Below, in pieces: positions 18,054 to 26,330 of a DNA stretch of 64,000 nt. A program made the translations under genes and the position numbers. The stretch is taken from positions 54,704-118,703 of the forward strand of contig CAYXIO010000005.1 in assembly GCA_964465125.1 (NCBI GenBank), written 5' to 3'. Every line of letters begins with the position of its first letter. Position 1 is the stretch's first letter. Source of the stretch: CAYOHG01 sp964465125 (GTDB lineage: Bacteria; Planctomycetota; Phycisphaerae; UBA1845; Fen-1342). The notes beneath the pieces were generated by a model. That model ran no database searches, was not told where the DNA came from, and saw nothing but the letters and a program-made list of their open reading frames with translations.

Positions 18054-19415
18054 ATGTCCGCAAGTGCTTGTCTGGTGATTCTGCTCGGGCTGCTGGGGCA
18101 TCCGCCGATGGCGGCCATGAACCAGGATGGGTTCGCGACGAGCGGCGGCGGACCGCGGGCGGCCACGCCCGACCGGAATGTGACGATCCTCGTTCCCGCG
18201 CATCCCGAGCAGGAGCAAGGCGCGGCTCAGGCTCCGCCGGCGGTCTGGATCGGCGTGCGCCTCACCCCCGTGCCCGAGCCGCTCGAAGCCCACCTTCATC
18301 GCAGCGGCCTAATGGTCGCCAACCTGGTGAACGGCTCGCCCGCCGACCAGGCCGGCATCGAGCGCTACGACGTGGTCGTCTCCTTCAACAACCAGCCGAT
18401 TCACGACATGGACGACCTGCTCAAGGCGGTCGGCGACGTCGGCGCCGACCGGCAGGTGCCGATGACGGTCATTCGCGGCGGCAGCGAGACCGTTGTTCAG
18501 ATCACGCCGGCGAAGCGACCCGCCGAGGGCGAGCCGCAGTTCAAGTACGAGGAGCCGCAGCCCGGGCCCAGCGACATGGAGCATTACTTCGGCGGCCGGA
18601 TGAAGCTGGACCCCAACGGCAAGTGGGTGTTCGAGCCGCTCGGCCGGCTGCGCGACCTGCCCGACGCGCTGCACGGCCTGCGCCAGCTCGACCCCGACGA
18701 GATGGACACGTGGATGAAGTCGCTTCATGACGCGCTGAAAAACGAACTCGGCGGCGGCTGGAGCGCCAAGTTCGGCGTTGACACTCCGTTTGACTGGCAG
18801 GATGACGGCGACGCCAAGGTCGAAGTCAGCGTGTCGGTCAACAACAACGGCGAGGGCCTTTCGGTGCATCGCAGTGCGGAGGGTGAGATTACGGTCGAGC
18901 GGCGCGACCGCGACGGCAACAGCAAGGCGACCGTGTACGACAACGCCGACGAGCTGAAGCAGGGCGATGCGGAGGCGTACGAGCTGCTGATGCAGCATTC
19001 GCGCAAGGGGCCGCGCCTGTTCATGACGCCGCCGGCGCTGGATCGTCTGCCAGCCAGGCAACGCGACTTTCAGCAGGACGTGCAGCGCTCGCTGAGCGAG
19101 GCCGAGAAGAAGCTCCAGGAGGCGGTCGAGCTGTCGCGCAAGGCGCGCGCTGAGGCGCAAGCCAAGTCCGCTGAGAAGCCGCGAAAGAAGGCGTCCCAAT
19201 CGCGCGGCGAAGGCAGAAACCTCTCGATCTCGATCAACAACGGCCGCGTGAGCATCACGCTGGATGAGAACGGCCAGACCGAGTCATACGAGTTCGAGAG
19301 CGTCGATGCGCTGCGCAAGGAAAACCCGCAGCTCTATGAAAAGGTCAAGGCGCTGCTCGAGCAGATGGAGAGCAGCCGCGCGGATGATCTGCTGACGCGA
19401 ATCGCCTGCTGCTGA
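18054..19415 (+). CDS. Secreted PDZ-domain protein with coiled-coil tail
   Basis: A 453-residue exported protein. The signal peptide is residues 1-20. ATG 18054 has GGAGG (18041-18045) eight bases upstream, which decides it over ATG 18030. A PDZ domain covers about residues 60-155 (WIGVRLTPVP, GLMVANLVNGSPADQAGIERYDVVVSFN). The rest has no protease triad: a charged central part, a coiled coil near residues 345-385 and two short beta-rich segments (NLSISINNGRVSITLDENG). DegP-like proteins carry a protease before the PDZ domain; here none is present. It probably binds envelope proteins, and with the sigma/anti-sigma pair it may form an envelope-stress module. Confidence 0.8.
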   Translation: MSASACLVILLGLLGHPPMAAMNQDGFATSGGGPRAATPDRNVTILVPAHPEQEQGAAQAPPAVWIGVRLTPVPEPLEAHLHRSGLMVANLVNGSPADQAGIERYDVVVSFNNQPIHDMDDLLKAVGDVGADRQVPMTVIRGGSETVVQITPAKRPAEGEPQFKYEEPQPGPSDMEHYFGGRMKLDPNGKWVFEPLGRLRDLPDALHGLRQLDPDEMDTWMKSLHDALKNELGGGWSAKFGVDTPFDWQDDGDAKVEVSVSVNNNGEGLSVHRSAEGEITVERRDRDGNSKATVYDNADELKQGDAEAYELLMQHSRKGPRLFMTPPALDRLPARQRDFQQDVQRSLSEAEKKLQEAVELSRKARAEAQAKSAEKPRKKASQSRGEGRNLSISINNGRVSITLDENGQTESYEFESVDALRKENPQLYEKVKALLEQMESSRADDLLTRIACC

Positions 19416-19595
19416 AGCGCAGACCGCACCCCCCCAGGGGCGCAGAGGCAGGATCGGGGGCGTTTCGTTTCAACGGCGCGCCCGCGAATCGTGACCGTGA
19501 ACAGCCTGATCCTTCAGCATCCGCCCGCGCGGCCGCCGGCTGTCGCGGGTGGGTGAGCTCTTGTTGTAGGGAGCACGGCGAAGCGGTACTCGAAC

Positions 19596-21293
19596 TCACA
19601 ACCCGAACTCCGCCCACCGCCGCGTCACCCGCTCGCGCATCTCGGCGCTCATCGCCAGCTCGTCCGGCCAGGCCCGCACCGTCCCCTCGCCGGGCCACTT
19701 GCGCGTCGCGTCCCATCCGATCTTGCTGCCCGCGCCGCACACCGGGGCCGCGTGATCCAGGATATCGAGCGGCCCGTCGACAAGCACGCAGTCGCGCCGC
19801 GGGTCGCAGTTCGCCAGCATGTGAAACAGCACCGCCTGCTCATCCTGCACGTCCACGTCGTGATCGACCACCACAATCATCTTCGTGAACGCCATCTGTC
19901 CGGCGCCCCAGATCGCGCTCATTACCCGCCGCGCCTGCCACGGGTATTCCTTGCGGATCTTCACGAACGCGCAGTTGTGGAAGCAGCCGAACATCGGCAG
20001 GTTGTAGTCGAGGATGTCCGGAACCAGCGTCCTTAGCAGCGGCAGGAAGATCCGCTCCGTCGCCTTGCCCAGCCAGAAATCCTCCTGCGGCGGCTTGCCG
20101 ACCACGGTCGCGGGGAAGATCGCGTTGCGGCGATGTGTGACCGCGGTGACGTGCATGCGCGGGTACAGGTCGGCCAGCGAGTAGAAGCCCGTGTGATCGC
20201 CGAACGGGCCTTCGAGCACCGGCGGGCCGGCCGGGTCGATGTAGCCTTCGACCACGATCTCGGCGGTTGCCGGCACCTCGATCTGCGGCTGCGTGACGCA
20301 CGGCAGCAGGTCGATCGCGCCGCCGTTGAGAAACGCCGCGAACAGGCACTCGTCGATTCCGGGCGGCAGCGGGCAGGTGGCGGCGTAAGGCATCACGCTC
20401 GGTCCGCCGAAGCTGATGGCGACCGGCATGCGCTCGCCGCGCTGCCGCCAGGCGCGGAAATGCCGGGCCCCGTCGTGATGCATGTGCCAGTGCATGGCGG
20501 CGAGTCTGGGGCCGAGCACCTGCACGCGGTACATGCCGATGTTCCGCTCGCCGGTCTCGGGGTGCTTGGTGCAGACGTTTGTGAGCGTGAGGTAGCGACC
20601 TTGGTTGGGCGGCGGCAGCAGCGCGGCGGGGTCGAACCGGGCACGCTGCGCGTCGCTTCGATCGGAACCGCTCGAACTCGTCGACGAGAACACCTCGCGG
20701 GCGTATTCGCTGCCCTCGTTCAGCGCCGCCAGCCGCTGGCGCTGAAGCTCCGCGGCGTTCGCGGCACCGCTCCCCGCCGTACGCGTGCTCGCGGGCGCGG
20801 CGAGCTCGGTCAGCGCGCGCACGTGCGCATAAACGTTGCGCGAGAGATCGCCGTCGCCGGGCCAGCACTTCAGCGCCGGCAGCTTCGTCAGGTCGGCTGC
20901 GTCGGTGAGCACAACCTCCTGGCAGACGCCGCGGCGCACGACCCGCGGCGGCAGGCTGCCGAGCTGCACAAGCTGCGGAATCTTGCGAAGCTTGTCGAGC
21001 AGGGTCGCAGGCATCGCGGGCTTGATGAGCTGCTGCACGCGTTCGGCGATGTCGTCCAGGCTGTCCGCGCCCAGCGCCAGGCAGATGCGCTCCTTCGTGC
21101 CGAAGGTGTTGATGAGCACGGGCATGTTCGAGCCCTGCACGTTCTCGAACAGCAGCGCCGGACCGCCGGCCTTCACGACGCGGTCGTAGATTTCCGTAAT
21201 CTCAAGCAGCGGATCGACCGCGGCGCGGACGCGTTTGAGCCAGCCGCGCTCTTCAAGCTGGCGCACGAAGCTCTGCAGGTCGGGGGCGGACAC
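19596..21293 (-). CDS. UbiD-family prenylated-FMN decarboxylase
   Basis: A 565-residue UbiD-like decarboxylase of aromatic or unsaturated acids, which needs prenylated FMN from a UbiX partner not seen here. The NIGMYR motif (about residues 251-256) and the EGPFGDHTGFY block contain the conserved Arg and acid residues of the family. GTG 21293 is chosen because AAGGAG lies six bases upstream; the longer frame to 21485 is Arg-rich noise. Residues 162-230 are a Ser/Ala-rich insertion relative to usual UbiD. The substrate is unknown. Menaquinone or 4-hydroxybenzoate decarboxylation are possibilities. Confidence 0.88.
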   Translation of the reverse strand: MSAPDLQSFVRQLEERGWLKRVRAAVDPLLEITEIYDRVVKAGGPALLFENVQGSNMPVLINTFGTKERICLALGADSLDDIAERVQQLIKPAMPATLLDKLRKIPQLVQLGSLPPRVVRRGVCQEVVLTDAADLTKLPALKCWPGDGDLSRNVYAHVRALTELAAPASTRTAGSGAANAAELQRQRLAALNEGSEYAREVFSSTSSSGSDRSDAQRARFDPAALLPPPNQGRYLTLTNVCTKHPETGERNIGMYRVQVLGPRLAAMHWHMHHDGARHFRAWRQRGERMPVAISFGGPSVMPYAATCPLPPGIDECLFAAFLNGGAIDLLPCVTQPQIEVPATAEIVVEGYIDPAGPPVLEGPFGDHTGFYSLADLYPRMHVTAVTHRRNAIFPATVVGKPPQEDFWLGKATERIFLPLLRTLVPDILDYNLPMFGCFHNCAFVKIRKEYPWQARRVMSAIWGAGQMAFTKMIVVVDHDVDVQDEQAVLFHMLANCDPRRDCVLVDGPLDILDHAAPVCGAGSKIGWDATRKWPGEGTVRAWPDELAMSAEMRERVTRRWAEFGL

Positions 21294-21332
21294 GCGCGAC
21301 TCCTTCCGAACGCTTTGGGAGCGTGGGGAGCG

Positions 21333-21338
21333 ATTATA
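21333..21338 (-). promoter_or_regulatory. Possible -10 element for the UbiD gene
   Basis: A perfect TATAAT on the minus strand lies 39 bases before the GTG start and would give a short leader containing the ribosome-binding site. No convincing -35 box is seen. Confidence 0.4.
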
Positions 21339-21499
21339 GATGGTCGCAGCCCGCGCGCGTGCCCGCCCGCTCGCGCCGATCGGGCGCCCATTCAAAGCCC
21401 CCTGCCGACAGCGCCGCGTTGTCTTGCCTACAATAGCAGCGGGCCTCGGCCGTCCGCGCCGTCTGCGCCGACCGCCCGACCTCACACGGTGTGCCCGGA

Positions 21500-22306
21500 A
21501 TGTCCTGGCGAGACCGAGACTACAACCATCCCGCGTTTCGCGACGCCTTCAGCGGCGTCACGATCCGCGAATGGCTGCCGCCGGCTGGCACGCTCACGAT
21601 TCTGCTGCTTCACCTGCTTGCGCCCTGGTTCCTGCCGCGCGAGCTGCTGCTTTCGCCGGTTGATCCGGTCGGCATTCTCATTCACCCGCTGCTCGCGCCT
21701 CCGCTGCTCGGTTCGCTGCTGACCTTCGTCGCGCTCTGGTGGCTGGGAGCGCGGATCGAACGGGAGCGCGGGACGGCGGCGACGATCGGGCTGTACGTCG
21801 CGGGAAACCTGGTCGCCGGATTGTCGGCGTACGGCTTCGCGCGGGCTGCGCCGGGGCTGGCGGCTGTTCCGGTCCTGCCGCTGGGCGCGCTGGCGGCCTG
21901 GGCGCTGGTTTTGTGGGGCGTTTCGGCCTGGGACGAATCCCCGATCTTCGGCCGCTTCTTCCCGACGCGGCGGGTGCTGGGGATTGCCGCGCTGGTCCTT
22001 GCTGCCTACGTGATCAGCAACTATCGGACGCGTTCGCTGTCGCCGCTGATTGCCGGGCTCGCCGGCCTCGCGACCGGCTGGGTGTTCGAGATTTCGAGGC
22101 AGCATCAGCCGGCGGCCTCCGCCCCGCGCCGCGCAGAGCGGAAGGCAGTCCGCCGGGCCGCACAGCCTCCCCCGAGCCGAATTGAGGCTGAACCCGAGAT
22201 TGACCCGATACTGGCCAAGATCAGTCGCGAGGGGCTGGCGTCCCTGACCGATGAAGAGCGGGCGCTGCTGGAAGCGGCGCGCCAGGCGAAGCTGCGCAAA
22301 CACTGA
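21500..22306 (+). CDS. Rhomboid-like membrane protein, probably without protease activity
   Basis: A 268-residue protein with about six membrane helices in the first 190 residues. A rhomboid-type L1 motif (WWLGARIERERG, about residues 81-92) is present. The C-terminal cytoplasmic segment (DPILAKISREGLASLTDEERALLEAA) is the short helical tail often attached to bacterial rhomboids. The expected GxSG serine loop reads LPLGALAA, and the helix that should carry the catalytic His has none. It is therefore likely an inactive rhomboid. ATG 21500 or GTG 21491 may start it. A TACAAT at 21429-21434 is a candidate -10 element. Confidence 0.72.
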   Translation: MSWRDRDYNHPAFRDAFSGVTIREWLPPAGTLTILLLHLLAPWFLPRELLLSPVDPVGILIHPLLAPPLLGSLLTFVALWWLGARIERERGTAATIGLYVAGNLVAGLSAYGFARAAPGLAAVPVLPLGALAAWALVLWGVSAWDESPIFGRFFPTRRVLGIAALVLAAYVISNYRTRSLSPLIAGLAGLATGWVFEISRQHQPAASAPRRAERKAVRRAAQPPPSRIEAEPEIDPILAKISREGLASLTDEERALLEAARQAKLRKH

Positions 22307-22385
22307 GCGACGCGCGCTTCGATAGCGCGAACGGCCGACTTTGGGAGCGGTTCCTGCAAGCGCTGCCATTTTGGACTGCCGATCG

Positions 22386-22391
22386 TATAAT
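22386..22391 (+). promoter_or_regulatory. Possible -10 element for the response regulator gene
   Basis: A perfect TATAAT lies about 60 bases before the start codon at 22450. No clear -35 box is seen at the right distance, so the site is tentative. Confidence 0.4.
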
Positions 22392-22449
22392 ATAGGGCTG
22401 GCGCGCGGGGCTTCGTGGGCCGGACGTGACGCGCCCACAGTGGTGTTGA

Positions 22450-24132
22450 ATGTCGACCAGTGTAGGTGTCGGCGGCACACGCCGCGTCATCGTGTTGAGC
22501 CTGTCCGGCGAAGTGGAGGCCGGCTGGGCCGATCTTCTGCACGATGTCGGCGACGTGCGCATCGTCCGGAATCTCGACGAGGCGACCGAGCGGCTTCAGG
22601 TCGGCGGGTTCGACACGCTGGTCTGTGCGCCTGACGTCCTCCTGGCCCTCGCGCGGCGCGTCGGACAGCTTCACAGCGACGCGATCTTCGAGCGGTTCGG
22701 CTATGGCGTCGGCGTCGTGAGTCGCAAAGGCGATCTCGACTGGGCCAACGCCAAGCTGCGATCGTACCCCTTTGAAGTGCTCGAGAAGATTCGAACGACC
22801 TGCGCCGCCGCCGCCGCCCGCCTCAGCCCGCCGCCCTACACCAACGCCCCGATCGAGCCGCACGTCGAGGAGCTGAACGTCGCCCGCGAGCTCTTCCTTG
22901 AATTGACCGTCACGCCGCTGAGCTCGGAGCGCGGCGAGGTACGGCAGGTTCTTGCGATCGTGCGCGACATCTCCGGCCGGCGCCGGCTTCAGGAAAGGCT
23001 GACGGCGATCGACGCGGCGGGGCGCGAACTGGTGGCGTTGGGCGACCGCATGCTCGCCGAGCTGGAGGTTGCGGAGCGGCTTGAGCTGCTGGAGCAGAAG
23101 GTCGTCTCGATCGGCCGCAACCTGCTGCACTTCGACCATTTCGCAATCCGCGTGCTCGATCGCGAGAGCAAGCGTCTCGAAACGCTGCTCTCGACGGGTC
23201 GCCACACCGACGCCGAAACGCGCGTGCTGTTCGCCGAGCCTGAGGGCAACGGCATCGCGGGCTACGTCGCCGCCACCGGCCGGTCGTACAACTGCGCCGA
23301 CGTGACGCGTGATCCGCGCTACCTGGCCGCCGTTGCGGGGGCCCGGTCGTCGCTGACCGTGCCGCTCAAGCTGAACGACACGGTGATCGGCGTCTTCAAC
23401 GTCGAATCGACCGAGCCGGCCGCCTTCAGCGACGACGACCGGCATTTCGCCGAGATGTTCGCCCGCCACATCGCCCTGGCGCTGCACGTGCTCCAATTGC
23501 TCGCGGTGGAACGGCATTCGGCCAAGGATCAGCTTGCCTCGGATGTTGAAGCGGAGACGGCTTCCCCGCTGAATCGCATCGTCTGCGACGTCACGGCGCT
23601 GATGGACGAGTACACCAGCGACCCGGAACTGCGCGAGCGGCTTCGCAAGCTCATCGAACACGTCGAGACCGTCAAGCGCGCCATGCACTCGATCACCGAA
23701 GCGCGGGGCGTCAGCGGCCTGGTCCCGGACGAGTCCGACGCCGACCCGACCATCTCCGGAAAGCGGATCCTCGTCGCGGACGACGAGGAGATCATCCGCG
23801 AGACGATCGCGCAGGTCCTGTCGCAGGCCGGCGGCATGACCTTCATGGCCGCCGACGGCGCCGAGGCCATCCGCATGATCCGCGCGCAGCGCTTCGACCT
23901 CATCATCTCCGACATCAAGATGCCCAACAAAAACGGCTACGAGGTCTTCTCCGCCGCCCGCGAGATGGACGCCACCGTGCCCGTCCTGCTGACCACCGGC
24001 TTCGGCTACGATCCCAACCACGCCATCGTCAAGGCCAGCCGCGAGGGGCTCAACGGCGTGCTCTTCAAGCCGTTCAAAGTTGAGCAACTGCTCGATCAGG
24101 TTCGCGGTGCGTTGACGGCCCACCCGCGCTGA
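22450..24132 (+). CDS. PAS/GAF/receiver response regulator
   Basis: A 560-residue cytoplasmic signalling protein. Residues 1-75 resemble a degenerate receiver or sensor. A PAS-like segment ends in LAIVRDISGRRRLQERL (about 150-185). A GAF domain covers about 205-345 (FDHFAIRVLDRES, GNGIAGYVAATGR, SLTVPLKLNDTVIGVFNVES). After a helical linker (355-420) a complete C-terminal receiver domain follows, with acidic DDEE and phosphoacceptor D488 in LIISDIKMPNKNGY. No histidine kinase or DNA-binding domain is present, so output is probably by protein contact. The cognate kinase is not in this window. Confidence 0.85.
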   Translation: MSTSVGVGGTRRVIVLSLSGEVEAGWADLLHDVGDVRIVRNLDEATERLQVGGFDTLVCAPDVLLALARRVGQLHSDAIFERFGYGVGVVSRKGDLDWANAKLRSYPFEVLEKIRTTCAAAAARLSPPPYTNAPIEPHVEELNVARELFLELTVTPLSSERGEVRQVLAIVRDISGRRRLQERLTAIDAAGRELVALGDRMLAELEVAERLELLEQKVVSIGRNLLHFDHFAIRVLDRESKRLETLLSTGRHTDAETRVLFAEPEGNGIAGYVAATGRSYNCADVTRDPRYLAAVAGARSSLTVPLKLNDTVIGVFNVESTEPAAFSDDDRHFAEMFARHIALALHVLQLLAVERHSAKDQLASDVEAETASPLNRIVCDVTALMDEYTSDPELRERLRKLIEHVETVKRAMHSITEARGVSGLVPDESDADPTISGKRILVADDEEIIRETIAQVLSQAGGMTFMAADGAEAIRMIRAQRFDLIISDIKMPNKNGYEVFSAAREMDATVPVLLTTGFGYDPNHAIVKASREGLNGVLFKPFKVEQLLDQVRGALTAHPR

Positions 24133-24133
24133 T

Positions 24134-24184
24134 CCACCCGCGCGCTGAATCTCCCCGGGGTCCAACGGGTGTCGCGCGGGGTGG
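24134..24184. repeat. Inverted repeat between converging genes
   Basis: CCACCCGCGCG (24134-24144) pairs with CGCGCGGGGTGG (24173-24184) with one bulged base, around a 28-base loop. It lies between the ends of two converging genes. It may act as a two-way terminator although there is no T-tract. Confidence 0.4.
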
Positions 24185-24204
24185 CGGGTTCGCCGCGGCG
24201 CGCG

Positions 24205-25389
24205 TCATTTCTCGCCGAAGCAGTACAGCATGCCGTCGTCGGCCCCGATCACGAGCCGACCCGCCGCCACCGCGGGTGAGGCCAGGATAGACGTGCCCAG
24301 CGGCTCGGTCTGCAACTCGCGGCCGTCGGCGAGCCCGCGCACGTACAGGTTGCCATCCGCCGATCCGACGTAGACCCGCTCTCCGCAGATCACCGGCGAA
24401 GACTCGACCCGGCCGCGCGTGACGAATTCCCAGACCTGCGCACCGCTCTGCCGATCGAGCGCCCGCACGCGCTTGTCGCGGCCGCCCACCACCACGACCT
24501 GCGCGCCGACCGCGGCCGACGCCATGTAGGGGAACTCGCGCGTTGCGTCGCAGAAGCGCCACGCGACGGCGCCGGCACGCCAATCCAGCGCCAGCACCTC
24601 GTTGCCGTGCGTGCCGAGGTAAACGCGTGCTCCGTCGCCGGCCGCCGACGTGCCGCACACGCCGCCCAGCTCGATCGTGCGCTCCGCCTGGCCGTCCGCC
24701 ATCCGCACAACGTGCAGCAGCGCATCGCAGCCGCCGATCAGGGCGCGGCCGTCCACCACCGAAGGCGTTCCATGCAGCCGATCCGCGGCCTGGTACTTCC
24801 AGAGCAGGCCGCCGTCGCTGACGCGCAGACAGTAGAGATAACCATCGTAGGAGCCGAAGACCGCTCGCTCGCCCACGACGGTGGCCGACGAGATGATCGA
24901 GCCTTCGGTCTTGAACGTCCAGCGGACGCGCCCGTCGGCGATGTTCAGGGCGTGCATCACGCCGCCGTCGTCGCCGGTAAGTAGCGTGCCGCCGGACACG
25001 GTTGGCGACGATCGCAGCGGGTCATCGCCGGCGCGGTAGGTCCACACCGGCTCACCGCTGCGCAGGTCCAGCGCGTAGACGTGGCCGTCGTCGCAGCCGA
25101 CATACACGCGGCCGCCGACGATCGCCGCCGAGGATTCGACCGCGTCGGGCAACGGCCGCTTCCAGAGCAATTCGAGCTGCGGAGGCAGCCGGGTGGCGGC
25201 GACGCCCGTCAGGTGATCGTTGCCGCGGAAGCTCGGCCACGCGTCCGCCGCGGCGGACATCACCGGCTGGCTGGCCGGCGCGCTGCTGGGCTGACGGTCG
25301 CTCGGCCCGGATTGCCCCGCGCTGCCGGCCGGCGACAGCAGGCACATCAGGACGGCGGTGAGTTGCTGCGGGTTCAGAAGCGCGGTCAT
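24205..25389 (-). CDS. Exported PQQ-like beta-propeller repeat protein
   Basis: A 394-residue protein with a signal peptide (about residues 1-25), a Ser/Pro/Ala-rich linker, and seven to eight repeats of the PQQ/YVTN-type blade (for example GRVYVGCDDGHVYALDLRSGEPVW and similar units). The propeller is complete, ending in GMLYCFGEK. These proteins bind other proteins or act as outer-envelope scaffolds; no PQQ-dehydrogenase active-site residues are seen. It is the last gene of a minus-strand run, 16 bases after the EamA-like gene. Confidence 0.82.
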   Translation of the reverse strand: MTALLNPQQLTAVLMCLLSPAGSAGQSGPSDRQPSSAPASQPVMSAAADAWPSFRGNDHLTGVAATRLPPQLELLWKRPLPDAVESSAAIVGGRVYVGCDDGHVYALDLRSGEPVWTYRAGDDPLRSSPTVSGGTLLTGDDGGVMHALNIADGRVRWTFKTEGSIISSATVVGERAVFGSYDGYLYCLRVSDGGLLWKYQAADRLHGTPSVVDGRALIGGCDALLHVVRMADGQAERTIELGGVCGTSAAGDGARVYLGTHGNEVLALDWRAGAVAWRFCDATREFPYMASAAVGAQVVVVGGRDKRVRALDRQSGAQVWEFVTRGRVESSPVICGERVYVGSADGNLYVRGLADGRELQTEPLGTSILASPAVAAGRLVIGADDGMLYCFGEK

Positions 25390-25405
25390 CGCACGAGTTC
25401 CTGCT

Positions 25406-25867
25406 TCAAGCGGGCTTGTAGCGCAGCACCAGTGCCGCGCCGCCGGCCGCCAGCACGATGCCGAGAAAGAACCGCCAGTCGGGCAGTGAGGCCGGCCGGT
25501 GCAGCAGCATCGCGATGAGCGTGGCGATGATCGGTGCGCCGGCGAAGACCAGCGGGGGCACCGTGGTCGGGGCGCCGCCGCTCATCAGCGCGAGAATCAC
25601 GCCGAGCGCGCCCAGCGCGCCGAGGACCCCTGCCAGCAGCGAGACGCCCCAGCCGCGCGCGTTGGGGATGCTTCCGAGCTCCTGCCGCGCGGCGAGCATG
25701 CCCACGGGCACGAGGAACGCGACCAGGAAATACGCCACACCCACGAAGAGGAACGCCCAGAGCGCCCGGCTCTTTCCGCCGATCGCGCTTTGCCCCTGGT
25801 GAATCGTGGGCACGTACGCGCCCCAGCAGAGGATGGTCAGCACGACAAACCACAGGTATTTGCTCAT
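25406..25867 (-). CDS. Small membrane protein, EamA-like half transporter
   Basis: A 153-residue hydrophobic protein with four to five membrane helices. The N terminus (MSKYLWFVVLTILCWGAYVP) and the last helix (FFLGIVLAAGGAALVLRY) resemble a half-length EamA/DMT transporter. Such short DMT proteins act as dimers. Substrate unknown. It lies four bases after the thioesterase gene and is probably co-transcribed. Confidence 0.65.
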   Translation of the reverse strand: MSKYLWFVVLTILCWGAYVPTIHQGQSAIGGKSRALWAFLFVGVAYFLVAFLVPVGMLAARQELGSIPNARGWGVSLLAGVLGALGALGVILALMSGGAPTTVPPLVFAGAPIIATLIAMLLHRPASLPDWRFFLGIVLAAGGAALVLRYKPA

Positions 25868-25871
25868 GGTC

Positions 25872-26306
25872 TCATCCTTGCGGCGGTGCGCCGGCGGCGA
25901 ATCTCTCGATCCGCGCGCGAATGTCGGCGGGAACGGGGATCGATTCGAAGCGCCCGGCTTCGAGCCGGCAGCAGACGGCGGCCTCGCGGGCCAGCGCGAT
26001 CCGCTGCCCCGCCCGGCGGAACTCGATCGCCAGCGTCAGCGATTTCTCCCCGAGCTTCTCCACCCGCAGAAACAGGTCCAGAATGTCATCGAAGCGGGCC
26101 GGAGCTGCGTAGTCGCAGGTCGCCGAGACGCGCGGCCAGCTCGTCAGCGCGCCGGTTTCCTCAAAATGCACGTTGAGCCCGAGCGAGCGCCAGAAGGCGT
26201 GCTCGACCTCCTCCATGATGCGGAAGTAGTTGGAAAAGTGCATGACGCCCGCCATGTCCGTCTCGGCGAACGCCACGCGCCGCTGCATGTGAAACTCGCC
26301 CGGCAT
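25872..26306 (-). CDS. Acyl-CoA thioesterase, 4-hydroxybenzoyl-CoA thioesterase type
   Basis: A 144-residue hotdog-fold protein. The family signature FAETDMAGVMHFSNYFRIME contains the catalytic Asp (about residue 17) of the 4HBT/YbgC group. TSWPRVSATCDYAAPARFDD follows as expected. It hydrolyses acyl or aroyl-CoA thioesters; the substrate cannot be told from sequence. It sits between the symporter (24 bases upstream) and the EamA-like gene. Confidence 0.88.
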   Translation of the reverse strand: MPGEFHMQRRVAFAETDMAGVMHFSNYFRIMEEVEHAFWRSLGLNVHFEETGALTSWPRVSATCDYAAPARFDDILDLFLRVEKLGEKSLTLAIEFRRAGQRIALAREAAVCCRLEAGRFESIPVPADIRARIERFAAGAPPQG

Positions 26307-26330
26307 TGAATGGGTCCTGATTGAGCCGAA

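Noticed and set aside
19545..19600. GAGTTCGAGTACC on the minus strand after the UbiD stop, resembling a tRNA T arm
   Set aside because: The flanking bases do not form a T stem and no anticodon or D arm lies upstream.
22105..24165. A 686-codon minus-strand frame opposite the response regulator
   Set aside because: The plus-strand protein has clear PAS/GAF/receiver motifs; the antisense translation has none.
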